DNA of 64,000 bases from Streptomyces tibetensis (GTDB lineage: Bacteria > Actinomycetota > Actinomycetes > Streptomycetales > Streptomycetaceae). Of this stretch, positions 7,728 through 15,925 are shown in pieces. The notes below the pieces were generated by a model. It was given only the letters and a program-made list of their open reading frames with translations, ran no database searches and was not told the origin of the DNA. The DNA lies in the NCBI RefSeq assembly GCF_007655005.1, contig NZ_SZVW01000008.1, positions 278,006-342,005 of the forward strand, in the 5' to 3' direction. Numbering within the stretch: position 1 is the first letter of the stretch; each line of letters begins with the position of its first letter. Made by a program: the position numbers and the translations under genes.

Positions 7728-9896
7728 ATGGGGGGTTCCGTGGGTGAAGACCTGGGGTTCGAGGAACTCCTGGACGACGAGGAGGGGTTCTTCGCGCACC
7801 TGTTCGCGCGGTCGCCGAAGGGAGCCGGCCGGGATCCCCTGTACGGCCCCGACCTTCCCGTGGTGCTGGTCACCGGCGGCCCCGGGATGGGCAAGGGGCG
7901 GCTGCTGCGCGTGGTGCGGGACCGTTTCGCCCCCAAGGTGCCGGTGATCCATCTGGACTGCGCCTCCCCGATACACGCGGACCGGGCCCGGCCGGAGCAG
8001 GGCGCCCGCTCGGACGTCACCGAGGCTCTCTTCGAGATCGCCCGGCGGCTGTGCACCTGGCGCGGAACAGGCGGCTCGTTCGCCTTCCCGCGGCTCTTCG
8101 CGGGCCTCGCGATGATCGCCACCAACGTCACGGCGGGCACCCCTGCGGCGATCGCGACGGAGGTCCAGCGGTACGAGGAACTGCCCCAGCGGGGGCGCCT
8201 CCACAGCCTGGGCACGGGCGACTTCTGGCGGGGCGTGCTCCGCGGCACCATCCGCAACCTGCTGACGACCCTGACCGGGCAGATGCTCAGCCCCTACCCG
8301 GCGGCCGCGGGCACCGCGCTGCTGGACGCCCTCTTCGAGAACCTGGCGCCCCGGGGCAGAGCGGAACTGGAACGGATCTACGGCGCGTATCCCAGTGCGG
8401 GTGGTCAGCGCGAGCACGGGCTGCTCGATCTCGCCATCGACTTCAAGCAGGGCGGCGAGGACCGCAAGCTCGCGGAGAACTTCCTTTTCCGGGCCCTGCG
8501 CGAGGACCTCGAGGCGTCGTACACCGGGGCGTTCGGCTGGCTGAGCCGGGTCGGCCGTCCCGGGCTGCTGCTGGACCACGCCGAGACGCCACTGGGGGAG
8601 CGGCTGCTGAGCGCCGTACTCATCGACCGCCGGAACGGCCAATACGACCGCGTGGTGATCGTGGGCACGGCGCGCCGGGAGGACGGCGGCGCCTTCCTGC
8701 ACGGTGGCCTGCCTGCCCGGGTTCCCCCGGCGGAGTTCCGGCCCGCCGACGGCGGCCCTCCTGCGTGGTCCCGCTCCACGCCGCCGGGAAGGGACGGGGC
8801 ACCGCTGGCCGAGGGGGTGCTCCTGCTGCGCATGCCCCTGCTCACCGACGACCAACTCACCAGAGAGACCCAGCGAAGACAGCAACGCGGGGAACCGGAG
8901 GGCGGCGCCAACCGCCGTCGTATCGATGCCGCCGTGGCCCGGCTCAGCGGCGGACGGCCGCACACGGTGATCCGGCTGGCCACCGCTGCCGCCGCCTTCC
9001 GCATGCCGGCCGACGCCAACGACCGGGACCTCCTGGACGCCCCGTTCCAGTTCCCCGGAGGCGCCCCCGAGCGGCCGGTGGCGGACGTACTGCTGAAGGA
9101 ACTGGTCCTGGACCAGTTGCCGGTGCGGCTGCCGGACGTACACCACGACCAGTGGCTCGATCTGCTCACCCACCTGGCGGTGGCACACGACGAGGAGTGC
9201 GCGGACGTCCTGCTCCGCCACCATCAGGAGGGCCGCGTCCATTACTTGACGGCACATCAGGTCCTGCGGCATCTCACTGACACCGGATGGCCAAGCTGCG
9301 AACGGCACTTCATCGGGGACTTCGGACTGCGCCAGCTGCTGTTGCACCGGCTGTACGGCCTCAGCCCCGACGGCGCCGCCTGGTACGCCGATCACCACCT
9401 GCTGCGCGACTACTACACAAGCCGTACGGCCGAGGATGCGCCGGACGGCGGGGCGTTCCGCTCGGTCACGGCGCACCGGATGAACCACCACCTGGTCTCC
9501 GGCGGCGTGGACGACGTGGTCCGCCATCTGACCGCCACCCTGCCCGGCCGCCCCCAGGAGTGGTCCGCGGAGCTGCTGGAGATCGCCCAGGCGCCGTATC
9601 CGCGGGGGGCGGACACCCGGCGGAAACGCGCCCAGGGCCTGGTGCCGGTGGACGGACCCGCGCTGCGCCGCACCGTCGACCAGCTGCTGCACACGGTGTG
9701 GCTGTGTGAGGAGCGGACCAGATCGACCGGCGAGACGGCCGAAACCCTGTCCACGCTGCTGACACGCCTCGTGGGCATGGACTTCGACGGTGCCGGACAA
9801 CTCGACCCGACCGCCACGGAGTGGAAAGCCCTGGCGGCGAACGAGCAACCGCTGCTGCGCTGCACGTGTACCCCACGGCTCGGGCAAGGGAGGTAA
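7728..9896 (+). CDS. P-loop NTPase, large, of unknown function
   Basis: A 722-residue protein with a Walker A motif G-G-P-G-M-G-K-G-R near residue 46-54. It carries a Walker-B-like hydrophobic stretch ending in D (V-V-I-V-G-T near 309 and L-L-L-D-H near 285), plus a long helical C-terminal region suggestive of a STAND or AAA-like regulator. An earlier TTG at 7671 keeps the frame open, but ATG 7728 has GGGAGAG eight bases upstream. The next gene, a membrane-anchored binding protein, starts five bases after its stop, so the pair is probably translated together. I infer a signalling or sensing ATPase working with that extracellular receptor-like protein; no enzymatic role is demonstrable. Confidence 0.7.
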   Translation: MGGSVGEDLGFEELLDDEEGFFAHLFARSPKGAGRDPLYGPDLPVVLVTGGPGMGKGRLLRVVRDRFAPKVPVIHLDCASPIHADRARPEQGARSDVTEALFEIARRLCTWRGTGGSFAFPRLFAGLAMIATNVTAGTPAAIATEVQRYEELPQRGRLHSLGTGDFWRGVLRGTIRNLLTTLTGQMLSPYPAAAGTALLDALFENLAPRGRAELERIYGAYPSAGGQREHGLLDLAIDFKQGGEDRKLAENFLFRALREDLEASYTGAFGWLSRVGRPGLLLDHAETPLGERLLSAVLIDRRNGQYDRVVIVGTARREDGGAFLHGGLPARVPPAEFRPADGGPPAWSRSTPPGRDGAPLAEGVLLLRMPLLTDDQLTRETQRRQQRGEPEGGANRRRIDAAVARLSGGRPHTVIRLATAAAAFRMPADANDRDLLDAPFQFPGGAPERPVADVLLKELVLDQLPVRLPDVHHDQWLDLLTHLAVAHDEECADVLLRHHQEGRVHYLTAHQVLRHLTDTGWPSCERHFIGDFGLRQLLLHRLYGLSPDGAAWYADHHLLRDYYTSRTAEDAPDGGAFRSVTAHRMNHHLVSGGVDDVVRHLTATLPGRPQEWSAELLEIAQAPYPRGADTRRKRAQGLVPVDGPALRRTVDQLLHTVWLCEERTRSTGETAETLSTLLTRLVGMDFDGAGQLDPTATEWKALAANEQPLLRCTCTPRLGQGR

Positions 9897-9901
9897 CGGG
9901 G

Positions 9902-11521
9902 ATGCCCAGATGGAAGAAGATCCTCATCGCGGTGCTGGGCCTGGTACTGATCGTGGTGCTCGGCTTCACCGCCTGCGAACTCTCCCAACGGGAGGACACC
10001 TGCGCCGACGGCGTCGTACGGACCGGCGGCGAGTGCGTAGGCGTCAACAGCGGGGGCTACGACTTCGGCACTCCCGAGATCAAGGACGTGGCCCGGGCCA
10101 TCGCCCAGGAAAACAAGAGGATCGACGGCCAGCCCCACGTCACGGTGGCGATGATGCTGCCGCTCCAGTCGGACAAAGCGGCGCTGCGCCGGCAGATGCG
10201 CAGCGACCTCCAAGGCGCGTATCTGGGGCAGCGGCAGGCCAACGAGGGAGAGGGGGAACCGCCGAAGATCCGGCTGGTACTGGCCAACCCCGGGCGCAAC
10301 TACGAGCAGCAGAAGAAGGTCGTGGACACCCTGGTGCGGATGGCCGACTCGCCGGAGGACCGGCTGCGCGCCGTGACGGGCTTCAACCTCAGCCTCGACA
10401 CGACAGAGGCAGCCGTCAAACGCCTCGCAGAGCACAGGATCCCGGTGCTCGCCTCCCGGATCAGCGGGGACCGTATCGCCAACGAGGACACGGCGGACGG
10501 GATGGAGAAGGCGCGGTTCCCCGGCCTGGCCCGAATCATTCCCACCAACCACGACGCGGCCCAGGCGCTGGCCAACTTCAACGGCGAACGAGGCCGGGAG
10601 AACCTCAAGACGGTACTGGTTTACGACAAGCGCGCCGACAGCTACAACGAGTCGCTGGCGAAGGCGTTCAGCGGGATCAGGGAGAAGGGCCCGGCCGGTC
10701 CCGCCCCGATGCCCTTCGAGTCCCCGGCGATCGACGAGCCGGGCTCGACCGGCAACCAGTTCACCCAGCTGGCCAACAACATCTGCGACTCCCAGGCCGA
10801 CATCGTCTACTTCGCGGGACGCACGCTGCACCTGCGGATCTTCGCGCTCAAGCTCGCCCAGGTCGGTTGCGAGGACCGGCACTACACCATCGTCAGCGGT
10901 TCCGACGCCGCCTCGCTGCGGCAGGACATGTCGGAGAAGGACTGGGCACAGCTGCGCGGCGAGGACGGCCGGGCCAAGGTGACGGTGCAGTACGCCGCCC
11001 CCGCGCACCCGGACGCCTGGAGTGCCGAGCTGGCCCGCTGGAACAAGCAGTGGGACGCGGCCCACGACCGCGCACCCACCGCGCAGGAGCTCCCCCAGTA
11101 CCTCACCGAGCCCAAGGCGGCCCTGGACACGCTGAAGAAGCGGATCGAGACCACGCGCAGCGAGGGGACGAGCCTCGGCTCCGCCCCGAACCTGGAGGAC
11201 TCCCGGACGATGCTCGTGTACGACGGCCTCATCACCATCGGCAAGGCACTGCACCAGGTGCAGAGCGGCGGCGCCGAGGCGGTGCCCGCCCTTGAGGACG
11301 TCGGCCGGCAGTGGTCGCTGCTCCAGTCCCGCCACCGTGTGCAGGGCACAAGCGGCCTGATATGCCTGACCAGCGGCGGAAACGCATACGACAAGCCGGC
11401 CGCGGTCGTAAAGCTGGACCCGGGCCGGGAGGGCCCCGGCAAGCTGAAGTTCGTCGGCCTGGGCTGGCCCACCGGCAGGGAACAGCCGAAGAACTGCGTG
11501 ATCCCCAGCAGCACTCCCTGA
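9902..11521 (+). CDS. Membrane-anchored periplasmic-binding-like (type 1) receptor protein
   Basis: 539 residues starting at ATG 9902 with GGGAGG at 9888-9893. An uncleaved or anchor-type hydrophobic helix (residues 6-22, I-L-I-A-V-L-G-L-V-L-I-V-V-L-G-F) is followed by an exported domain. That domain has V-A-M-M-L-P-L near 80 and G-F-N-L-S-L-D near 160, and alternating alpha/beta segments typical of branched-chain amino acid or Leu/Ile/Val-binding-protein folds. The helix ends with T-A-C, resembling a lipobox, so a lipoprotein is also possible. There is no permease or transport ATPase nearby. Together with the upstream NTPase this suggests ligand sensing rather than uptake. Confidence 0.72.
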   Translation: MPRWKKILIAVLGLVLIVVLGFTACELSQREDTCADGVVRTGGECVGVNSGGYDFGTPEIKDVARAIAQENKRIDGQPHVTVAMMLPLQSDKAALRRQMRSDLQGAYLGQRQANEGEGEPPKIRLVLANPGRNYEQQKKVVDTLVRMADSPEDRLRAVTGFNLSLDTTEAAVKRLAEHRIPVLASRISGDRIANEDTADGMEKARFPGLARIIPTNHDAAQALANFNGERGRENLKTVLVYDKRADSYNESLAKAFSGIREKGPAGPAPMPFESPAIDEPGSTGNQFTQLANNICDSQADIVYFAGRTLHLRIFALKLAQVGCEDRHYTIVSGSDAASLRQDMSEKDWAQLRGEDGRAKVTVQYAAPAHPDAWSAELARWNKQWDAAHDRAPTAQELPQYLTEPKAALDTLKKRIETTRSEGTSLGSAPNLEDSRTMLVYDGLITIGKALHQVQSGGAEAVPALEDVGRQWSLLQSRHRVQGTSGLICLTSGGNAYDKPAAVVKLDPGREGPGKLKFVGLGWPTGREQPKNCVIPSSTP

Positions 11522-11564
11522 CAGGTGTTCCGCAACTGCTGGTCCTGCGTGAACGGCACGGCGA

Positions 11565-11584
11565 AGGCCCCGACCACTGGGCCT
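11565..11584 (+). terminator. Possible weak terminator hairpin
   Basis: AGGCCC and GGGCCT flank an 8-base loop about 45 bases after the receptor-like gene. The stem is only six pairs and has no U tract, so this is tentative. Confidence 0.35.
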
Positions 11585-11699
11585 CTTCTCACGTGAGGTT
11601 GCCGGTCGCAGGGTTGGTGTGAACCCTTGGTCGTGTACTCGCGCTGCTCGTGGGTGCTTGTCCGCCGGCACAATCGTCTGTCAGCGGGCGATCTGTTGG

Positions 11700-12000
11700 T
11701 CAGCACGACCAGGACTCAGAGCGTGTCGCGTAACGAGCTGACATGCGCAGCTGGGGGAGGACACGACAGTTCTTCAGGTGGGCGAAGGCCTGCTCGCACG
11801 CCGCCCGCTCGGCGGCGACCAGATCGCTCGCCTTCTTGTTCGCCCTGGTCAAGGGCTTGTTCCGGGCGGCCTTGAAGCCGGTGACACCACCGGGTCGTCA
11901 GGGATGGTGTCCAGGCCGATGAACCCGAGATCGCCGACCGCGCCGAGGCCGGCCTCGCGCAGCTGGACGACAGCCGTGCCGGGTGCCCCGCGAAGCCGGT
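11700..12000 (-). pseudogene. Transposase remnant (IS5-like DDE, C-terminal ~95 residues, frameshifted)
   Basis: On the minus strand one frame reads L-R-E-A-G-L-G-A-V-G-D-L-G-F-I-G-L-D and then, after a one-base shift near 11893, G-F-K-A-A-R-N-K-P-L-T-R-A-N-K-K and A-C-E-Q-A-F-A-H-L-K-N-C-R-V-L, ending at 11700. This pattern (G-F-x-G-L, then E-Q-A-F-A-H-L-K) is the end of a DDE transposase of the IS5/HARBI-like type. The N-terminal two thirds are absent or unrecognisable, so it is inactive. Confidence 0.6.
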
Positions 12001-13049
12001 CCTCGACCTCGACCTCGTGGTGTCCGAGGAGGCTGTCATGCCCGAGGTGATCTCCCGTCTCGCTGGAGAGGGCTACCGACACGAAGGCGATCCGGGGATT
12101 CGGGACGGCAGGCTTGGCAGGTCCCTCCTGCGGTTCCCGAACATCATCTGTACGGCGTGGTCGCGGGCTCGGAGCCGTACCTTGATCACGTCCTACTCCG
12201 TAATCACCTTCGCCGGCGGCCCGATGAAGTCCAGCGCTACAGCGCGTTGAAGCTGACCCTGGCCCGGTCGTTCCCTGCCGACAGCGAGGGTGGGGCGGCC
12301 TGCTCGGCGGCGAAGAGCGCTTCGGTGGAGGAGCTGCTCGCGCCGTCCTACGCGGCGAGCGCCGCCGGTGCGTCGACGGCCTTGCCTGCGGGGTCGACCA
12401 GGGTCCAGTCCAGGTAGCGCGCGCCGGGCAGGGAAGTCGCGTGGGTGCGCGGTACCGCATGGCGCAGGCCGTAACGACCGTCCAGCGGCGTCCAGTCGAC
12501 GATCCAGGGACGGGCGTGTCATGCCAGGTCAGGCCTTCACGGTCCGGGGGAGTCCGCACAGTTGGCGAGACCTGTGTGAAAGCGCCGCGACGCTTCCTCG
12601 GCCTCCATTGTCGACGGCCGCTCGTCGGCCTCCAACTCGTTCGAAGGCGTGGCCGGGCTCGGCCGGGTTGTCGCGCGGGCGGCGGCGGTCACGCACCCGT
12701 CTGCGCCCCGCCGATCCGGGTGGGAGAGGGCGCCGAGTCCTGACACGGCTCGGACCCTTCGAAACCTGCTCCACACCAGACCAAAAGCCTGGCTGGTCCG
12801 GAGGGAAGCGTGGACATGGTGGGCCGAAGTCCTCTAGCCTTGTCGGTGTACCGTCACGGTCGTCGATGTGACCCGACAGCGCGGCAACCATCGACTTCTC
12901 CTGTTTCCGAGCTGTTGCCCCCGCTCGGCGTAGTGGCCTGCTGAAGCACACCCTGCGGGCCGAGGCGGCGACATCCCGCTACGGCATCGGCGCGGCAGCG
13001 CGCGCCCCAAGCCTGGCAGCCACCTGTTCAGGAAGGGGATTGCATTGTC
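12001..13049. other. Decayed DNA with no intact gene
   Basis: About 1 kb in which every frame is short or reads as Arg/Pro-rich antisense-like peptide. One minus-strand stretch near 12360-12420 reads G-A-R-Y-L-D-W-T-L-V-D-P-A-G-K-A-V, which weakly recalls the C-terminus of low-molecular-weight arsenate reductases; it stops after ~20 codons. This looks like a junk boundary between the receptor/NTPase pair and the carbohydrate region. The 13050 gene must have its promoter in the last ~150 bases. Confidence 0.45.
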
Positions 13050-15896
13050 ATGTTCATGAAAATCAAGAAGAGGGCTGCGGTCGCGCGTTGGCAGGCCATC
13101 GGTTCGGCTCTGCTCCTGATCGCGGCCGCTATCGTCGCGTCCTTATCCAGTGCGCCCCCGGCCTCGGCGCACCCGATCAACGCCGCCGACTTCCAGCAGG
13201 TTCAACTCGCCCGCGGGGTCGCGGAGGTCGGTGAGCCGATGTCGCTGGCCGTCCTCGCCGACCGGTCGGTGCTGCACACCGCTCGCAACGGGACCGTGCG
13301 CCGCACGGATGCGGGCGGCAACACCAAGGTGATCGGCAACATCCCCGTGTACGCGCACGACGAGGACGGCCTGCAGGGCATCGGCATCGACCCGGGGTTC
13401 GCCACCAACCGGCACATCTACCTCTACTACGCCCCGCCGCTGTCCACACCAGGCGGCGACGCACCGACCACCGGCAGCAACTGGTCGGCGTGGCAGGGCG
13501 TCAACCGGCTTTCCCGGTTCACGCTCAACGCCGATTTCACGATCAACCAGTCCAGCAAAGTGGACATCCTCGATGTGGCGGCCGACCGAGGTACCTGCTG
13601 CCACGCCGGCGGAGACATCGACTTCGACGCGGCGGGCAACCTGTACCTGTCCACCGGCGACGACACCAACCCGTTCGAGTCCGCCGGATATTCCCCACTC
13701 GACGAACGGACCAACCGCAACCCGGCCTTCGACGCGCAGCGCACCGCCGCCAACACCAACGACCTGCGCGGCAAGATCCTCCGGATCAAGGTGAACGAGA
13801 ACGGGTCGTACTCGATCCCGGCAGGCAACCTGTTCCCGCCCGGCACGGCCAGGACCCGGGCGGAGATCTACGCGATGGGCCTGCGCAACCCGTTCCGGAT
13901 GAGCGTCGACAAGGCCACCGGCGTCGTCTACGTCGGCGACTACGGCCCCGATGCCGGCAACACCTCGACGCGCGGGCCGCAGGGCCAGGTCGAGTTCAAC
14001 CGCGTCACGGGCCCGGGCAACTACGGCTGGCCCTACTGCACCGGCACGAACACGAGCTCCGAGACGTACGCCGAGTGGGACTTCGCCACCAACACGGCAG
14101 GCGCGAAGTACAACTGCACGGGCGGGCCGACGAACAACTCGCCCCACAACACCGGCTTGAGCACCCTGCCCCCCGCCAAGGCCGCCTGGATCCGTTACGG
14201 CGGAGACGCCGGCAGCCCGCCGGCGTTCGGCGGCGGCTCGGAGTCGCCGATGGCGGGCCCGGTGTACCGCTACGACCCCGCCGTCACCGCGCCCACGAAG
14301 TTCCCCCAGTCGTTCGACGGGCAGTTCTTCGCCACGGAGTTCGGCCGCGGCTGGATCAAGCCGATCCACCTCGACGCCGACGGCTCCCCGGGGACCATCG
14401 ACAGCTTCCCCTGGACCGGCAAGCAGGTGATCGACTCCGCGTTCGGACCGGACGGCTCCTACTACGTGCTGGACTACGGCTCCGGGTTCTACCAGGGCGA
14501 CCAGTACTCCGCCCTGTACCGCTTCGACTACGTCGGCGCCGGCAACCGCGCGCCCACGGCGGTGGCCGGCGCCAACCGGACCTCCGGCACGGCACCGCTG
14601 ACCGTGACGTTCTCCTCGGCAGGCTCGTCCGACCCCGAGGGCGGGGCACTGACCTATACGTGGAGCTTCGGTGACGGCACCAGCTCCACCGCCGCCAACC
14701 CGACGAAGACGTACAGCACGAACGGCGAATACACGGCCACGCTGACCGTGCGCGACCCACAGGGTGCCACCGGCACCGCCGACGTGCGGATCACGGTCGG
14801 CAACACCTCGCCGACCGTGACCATCAACAGCCCCGCCGCGGGGGAGATCTTCGCCTTCGGCGACACCGTGCCGTTCAGTGTCACCGTGACGGATCCGGAG
14901 GACGGCACGGTCGACTGCGCCAAGGTCAAGATGACGTACATCGTCGGGCACGACAGTCATGGCCACCCGGTCACCTCGAAGACCGGTTGCTCCGGCACCA
15001 TCACCATCCCGGTCGACGGTGAACACGACGACGCGGCGAACATCTTCGGGGTCTTCGACGCCGAGTACACCGACAACGACGGGCTCACCACGCACACGCA
15101 GCACACCCTGCAGCCGAAGCACCGGCAGGCCGAGCACTACAAGACATCGTCCGGCATCACCACCTACGACAAGTCGACCGCCGAGGGCGGCAAGTCCGTC
15201 GGTGACATCGAGAACGGCGACTGGATCGCCTTCGAGCCGTACAAGCTGAGCAACGCCACGTCGTTCAGCGCCCGGGTGTCGTCAGCCGGCGCGGGCGGCA
15301 CGGTGCAGGTCCGGGCCGGCTCGCCGACCGGCACCGTCCTCGGCTCCGCCACCGTCCCGGTCACCGGCTCGTGGACGAACTTCACCACCGTGAGCGGCTC
15401 GGTCTCCGGCGCACCGGCCGGCACCACCACCCTCTACCTGACCTTTGCCGGCGGCTCCGGATTCCTCTTCGACGTCGACGCGTTCACCTTCAATCCCGGC
15501 GGCGGACCGACCCCCGGCGCGGGTCCGGTCGTGGGGCTCGCGGGTAAGTGTCTGGATGTCCGTGACGGCAGTTCGGCGGACGGGACGGCGGTGCAGATCT
15601 CGTCGTGCACGAGTTCGGCGGGGCAGCGGTGGACGGTGACGCCGGGGTCGACGGTCAAGGCGTTGGGCAAGTGCCTGGACGTCAGCGGCAACAGCACGGC
15701 GGACGGGGCGAAGGTCCAGCTGTGGTCCTGCAACGGTGGTGCCAACCAGAACTGGCAGGCGTCCCCGGACGGGTCGCTGCGGAATCCGCAGTCGGGCAAG
15801 TGCCTGGATGTGTCGGGCGCCAACTCCTCGGACGGCATCCTCGTGCACCTGTGGTCCTGTCACGGCGGCACCAACCAGAAATGGACCCTGCCCTGA
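13050..15896 (+). CDS. Secreted glucose/sorbosone dehydrogenase-like protein with PKD, CBM6 and ricin-lectin domains
   Basis: 948 residues with an N-terminal basic stretch and hydrophobic signal ending A-S-A-H (~1-41). A six-bladed GSDH/PQQ-type sugar dehydrogenase domain follows (~45-495; E-D-G-L-Q-G-I-G-I-D-P, N-D-L-R-G-K-I-L-R-I, E-I-Y-A-M-G-L-R-N-P-F-R). Then come a PKD domain (~501-585), an Ig-like linker, a CBM6-like domain (~692-820) and a ricin B/CBM13 trefoil (~825-948). It should oxidise sugars outside the cell while bound to polysaccharide. Codon 32 (13143-13145) is TTA, implying bldA dependence. The next gene, a ThuA-DUF1080 protein, begins 29 bases downstream and carries an almost identical lectin tail. 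Confidence 0.88.
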   Translation: MFMKIKKRAAVARWQAIGSALLLIAAAIVASLSSAPPASAHPINAADFQQVQLARGVAEVGEPMSLAVLADRSVLHTARNGTVRRTDAGGNTKVIGNIPVYAHDEDGLQGIGIDPGFATNRHIYLYYAPPLSTPGGDAPTTGSNWSAWQGVNRLSRFTLNADFTINQSSKVDILDVAADRGTCCHAGGDIDFDAAGNLYLSTGDDTNPFESAGYSPLDERTNRNPAFDAQRTAANTNDLRGKILRIKVNENGSYSIPAGNLFPPGTARTRAEIYAMGLRNPFRMSVDKATGVVYVGDYGPDAGNTSTRGPQGQVEFNRVTGPGNYGWPYCTGTNTSSETYAEWDFATNTAGAKYNCTGGPTNNSPHNTGLSTLPPAKAAWIRYGGDAGSPPAFGGGSESPMAGPVYRYDPAVTAPTKFPQSFDGQFFATEFGRGWIKPIHLDADGSPGTIDSFPWTGKQVIDSAFGPDGSYYVLDYGSGFYQGDQYSALYRFDYVGAGNRAPTAVAGANRTSGTAPLTVTFSSAGSSDPEGGALTYTWSFGDGTSSTAANPTKTYSTNGEYTATLTVRDPQGATGTADVRITVGNTSPTVTINSPAAGEIFAFGDTVPFSVTVTDPEDGTVDCAKVKMTYIVGHDSHGHPVTSKTGCSGTITIPVDGEHDDAANIFGVFDAEYTDNDGLTTHTQHTLQPKHRQAEHYKTSSGITTYDKSTAEGGKSVGDIENGDWIAFEPYKLSNATSFSARVSSAGAGGTVQVRAGSPTGTVLGSATVPVTGSWTNFTTVSGSVSGAPAGTTTLYLTFAGGSGFLFDVDAFTFNPGGGPTPGAGPVVGLAGKCLDVRDGSSADGTAVQISSCTSSAGQRWTVTPGSTVKALGKCLDVSGNSTADGAKVQLWSCNGGANQNWQASPDGSLRNPQSGKCLDVSGANSSDGILVHLWSCHGGTNQKWTLP
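15525..15893 (+). repeat. 369-bp direct repeat, copy 1 (CBM13-coding)
   Basis: The lectin-coding tail of the dehydrogenase gene is nearly identical base for base to 17267-17635 at the end of the next gene. Recombination between the copies would delete the ThuA-DUF1080 gene and leave one hybrid reading frame. Confidence 0.85.
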
Positions 15897-15925
15897 TGCC
15901 GGTCACCAAGAAGGGAGCGACGCAC

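Noticed and set aside
7614..9887. 757-codon minus-strand frame opposite the NTPase
   Set aside because: The plus strand has a Walker A motif and a coupled downstream gene; the minus frame has none.
12360..12420. Arsenate reductase-like phrase on the minus strand
   Set aside because: Only ~17 residues resemble the family and neither the catalytic Cys loop nor a continuous frame is present.
15605..15925. Longer start for the ThuA-DUF1080 gene inside the preceding gene
   Set aside because: It would put the signal peptide internally; ATG 15926 has a ribosome-binding site and starts directly at the signal sequence.
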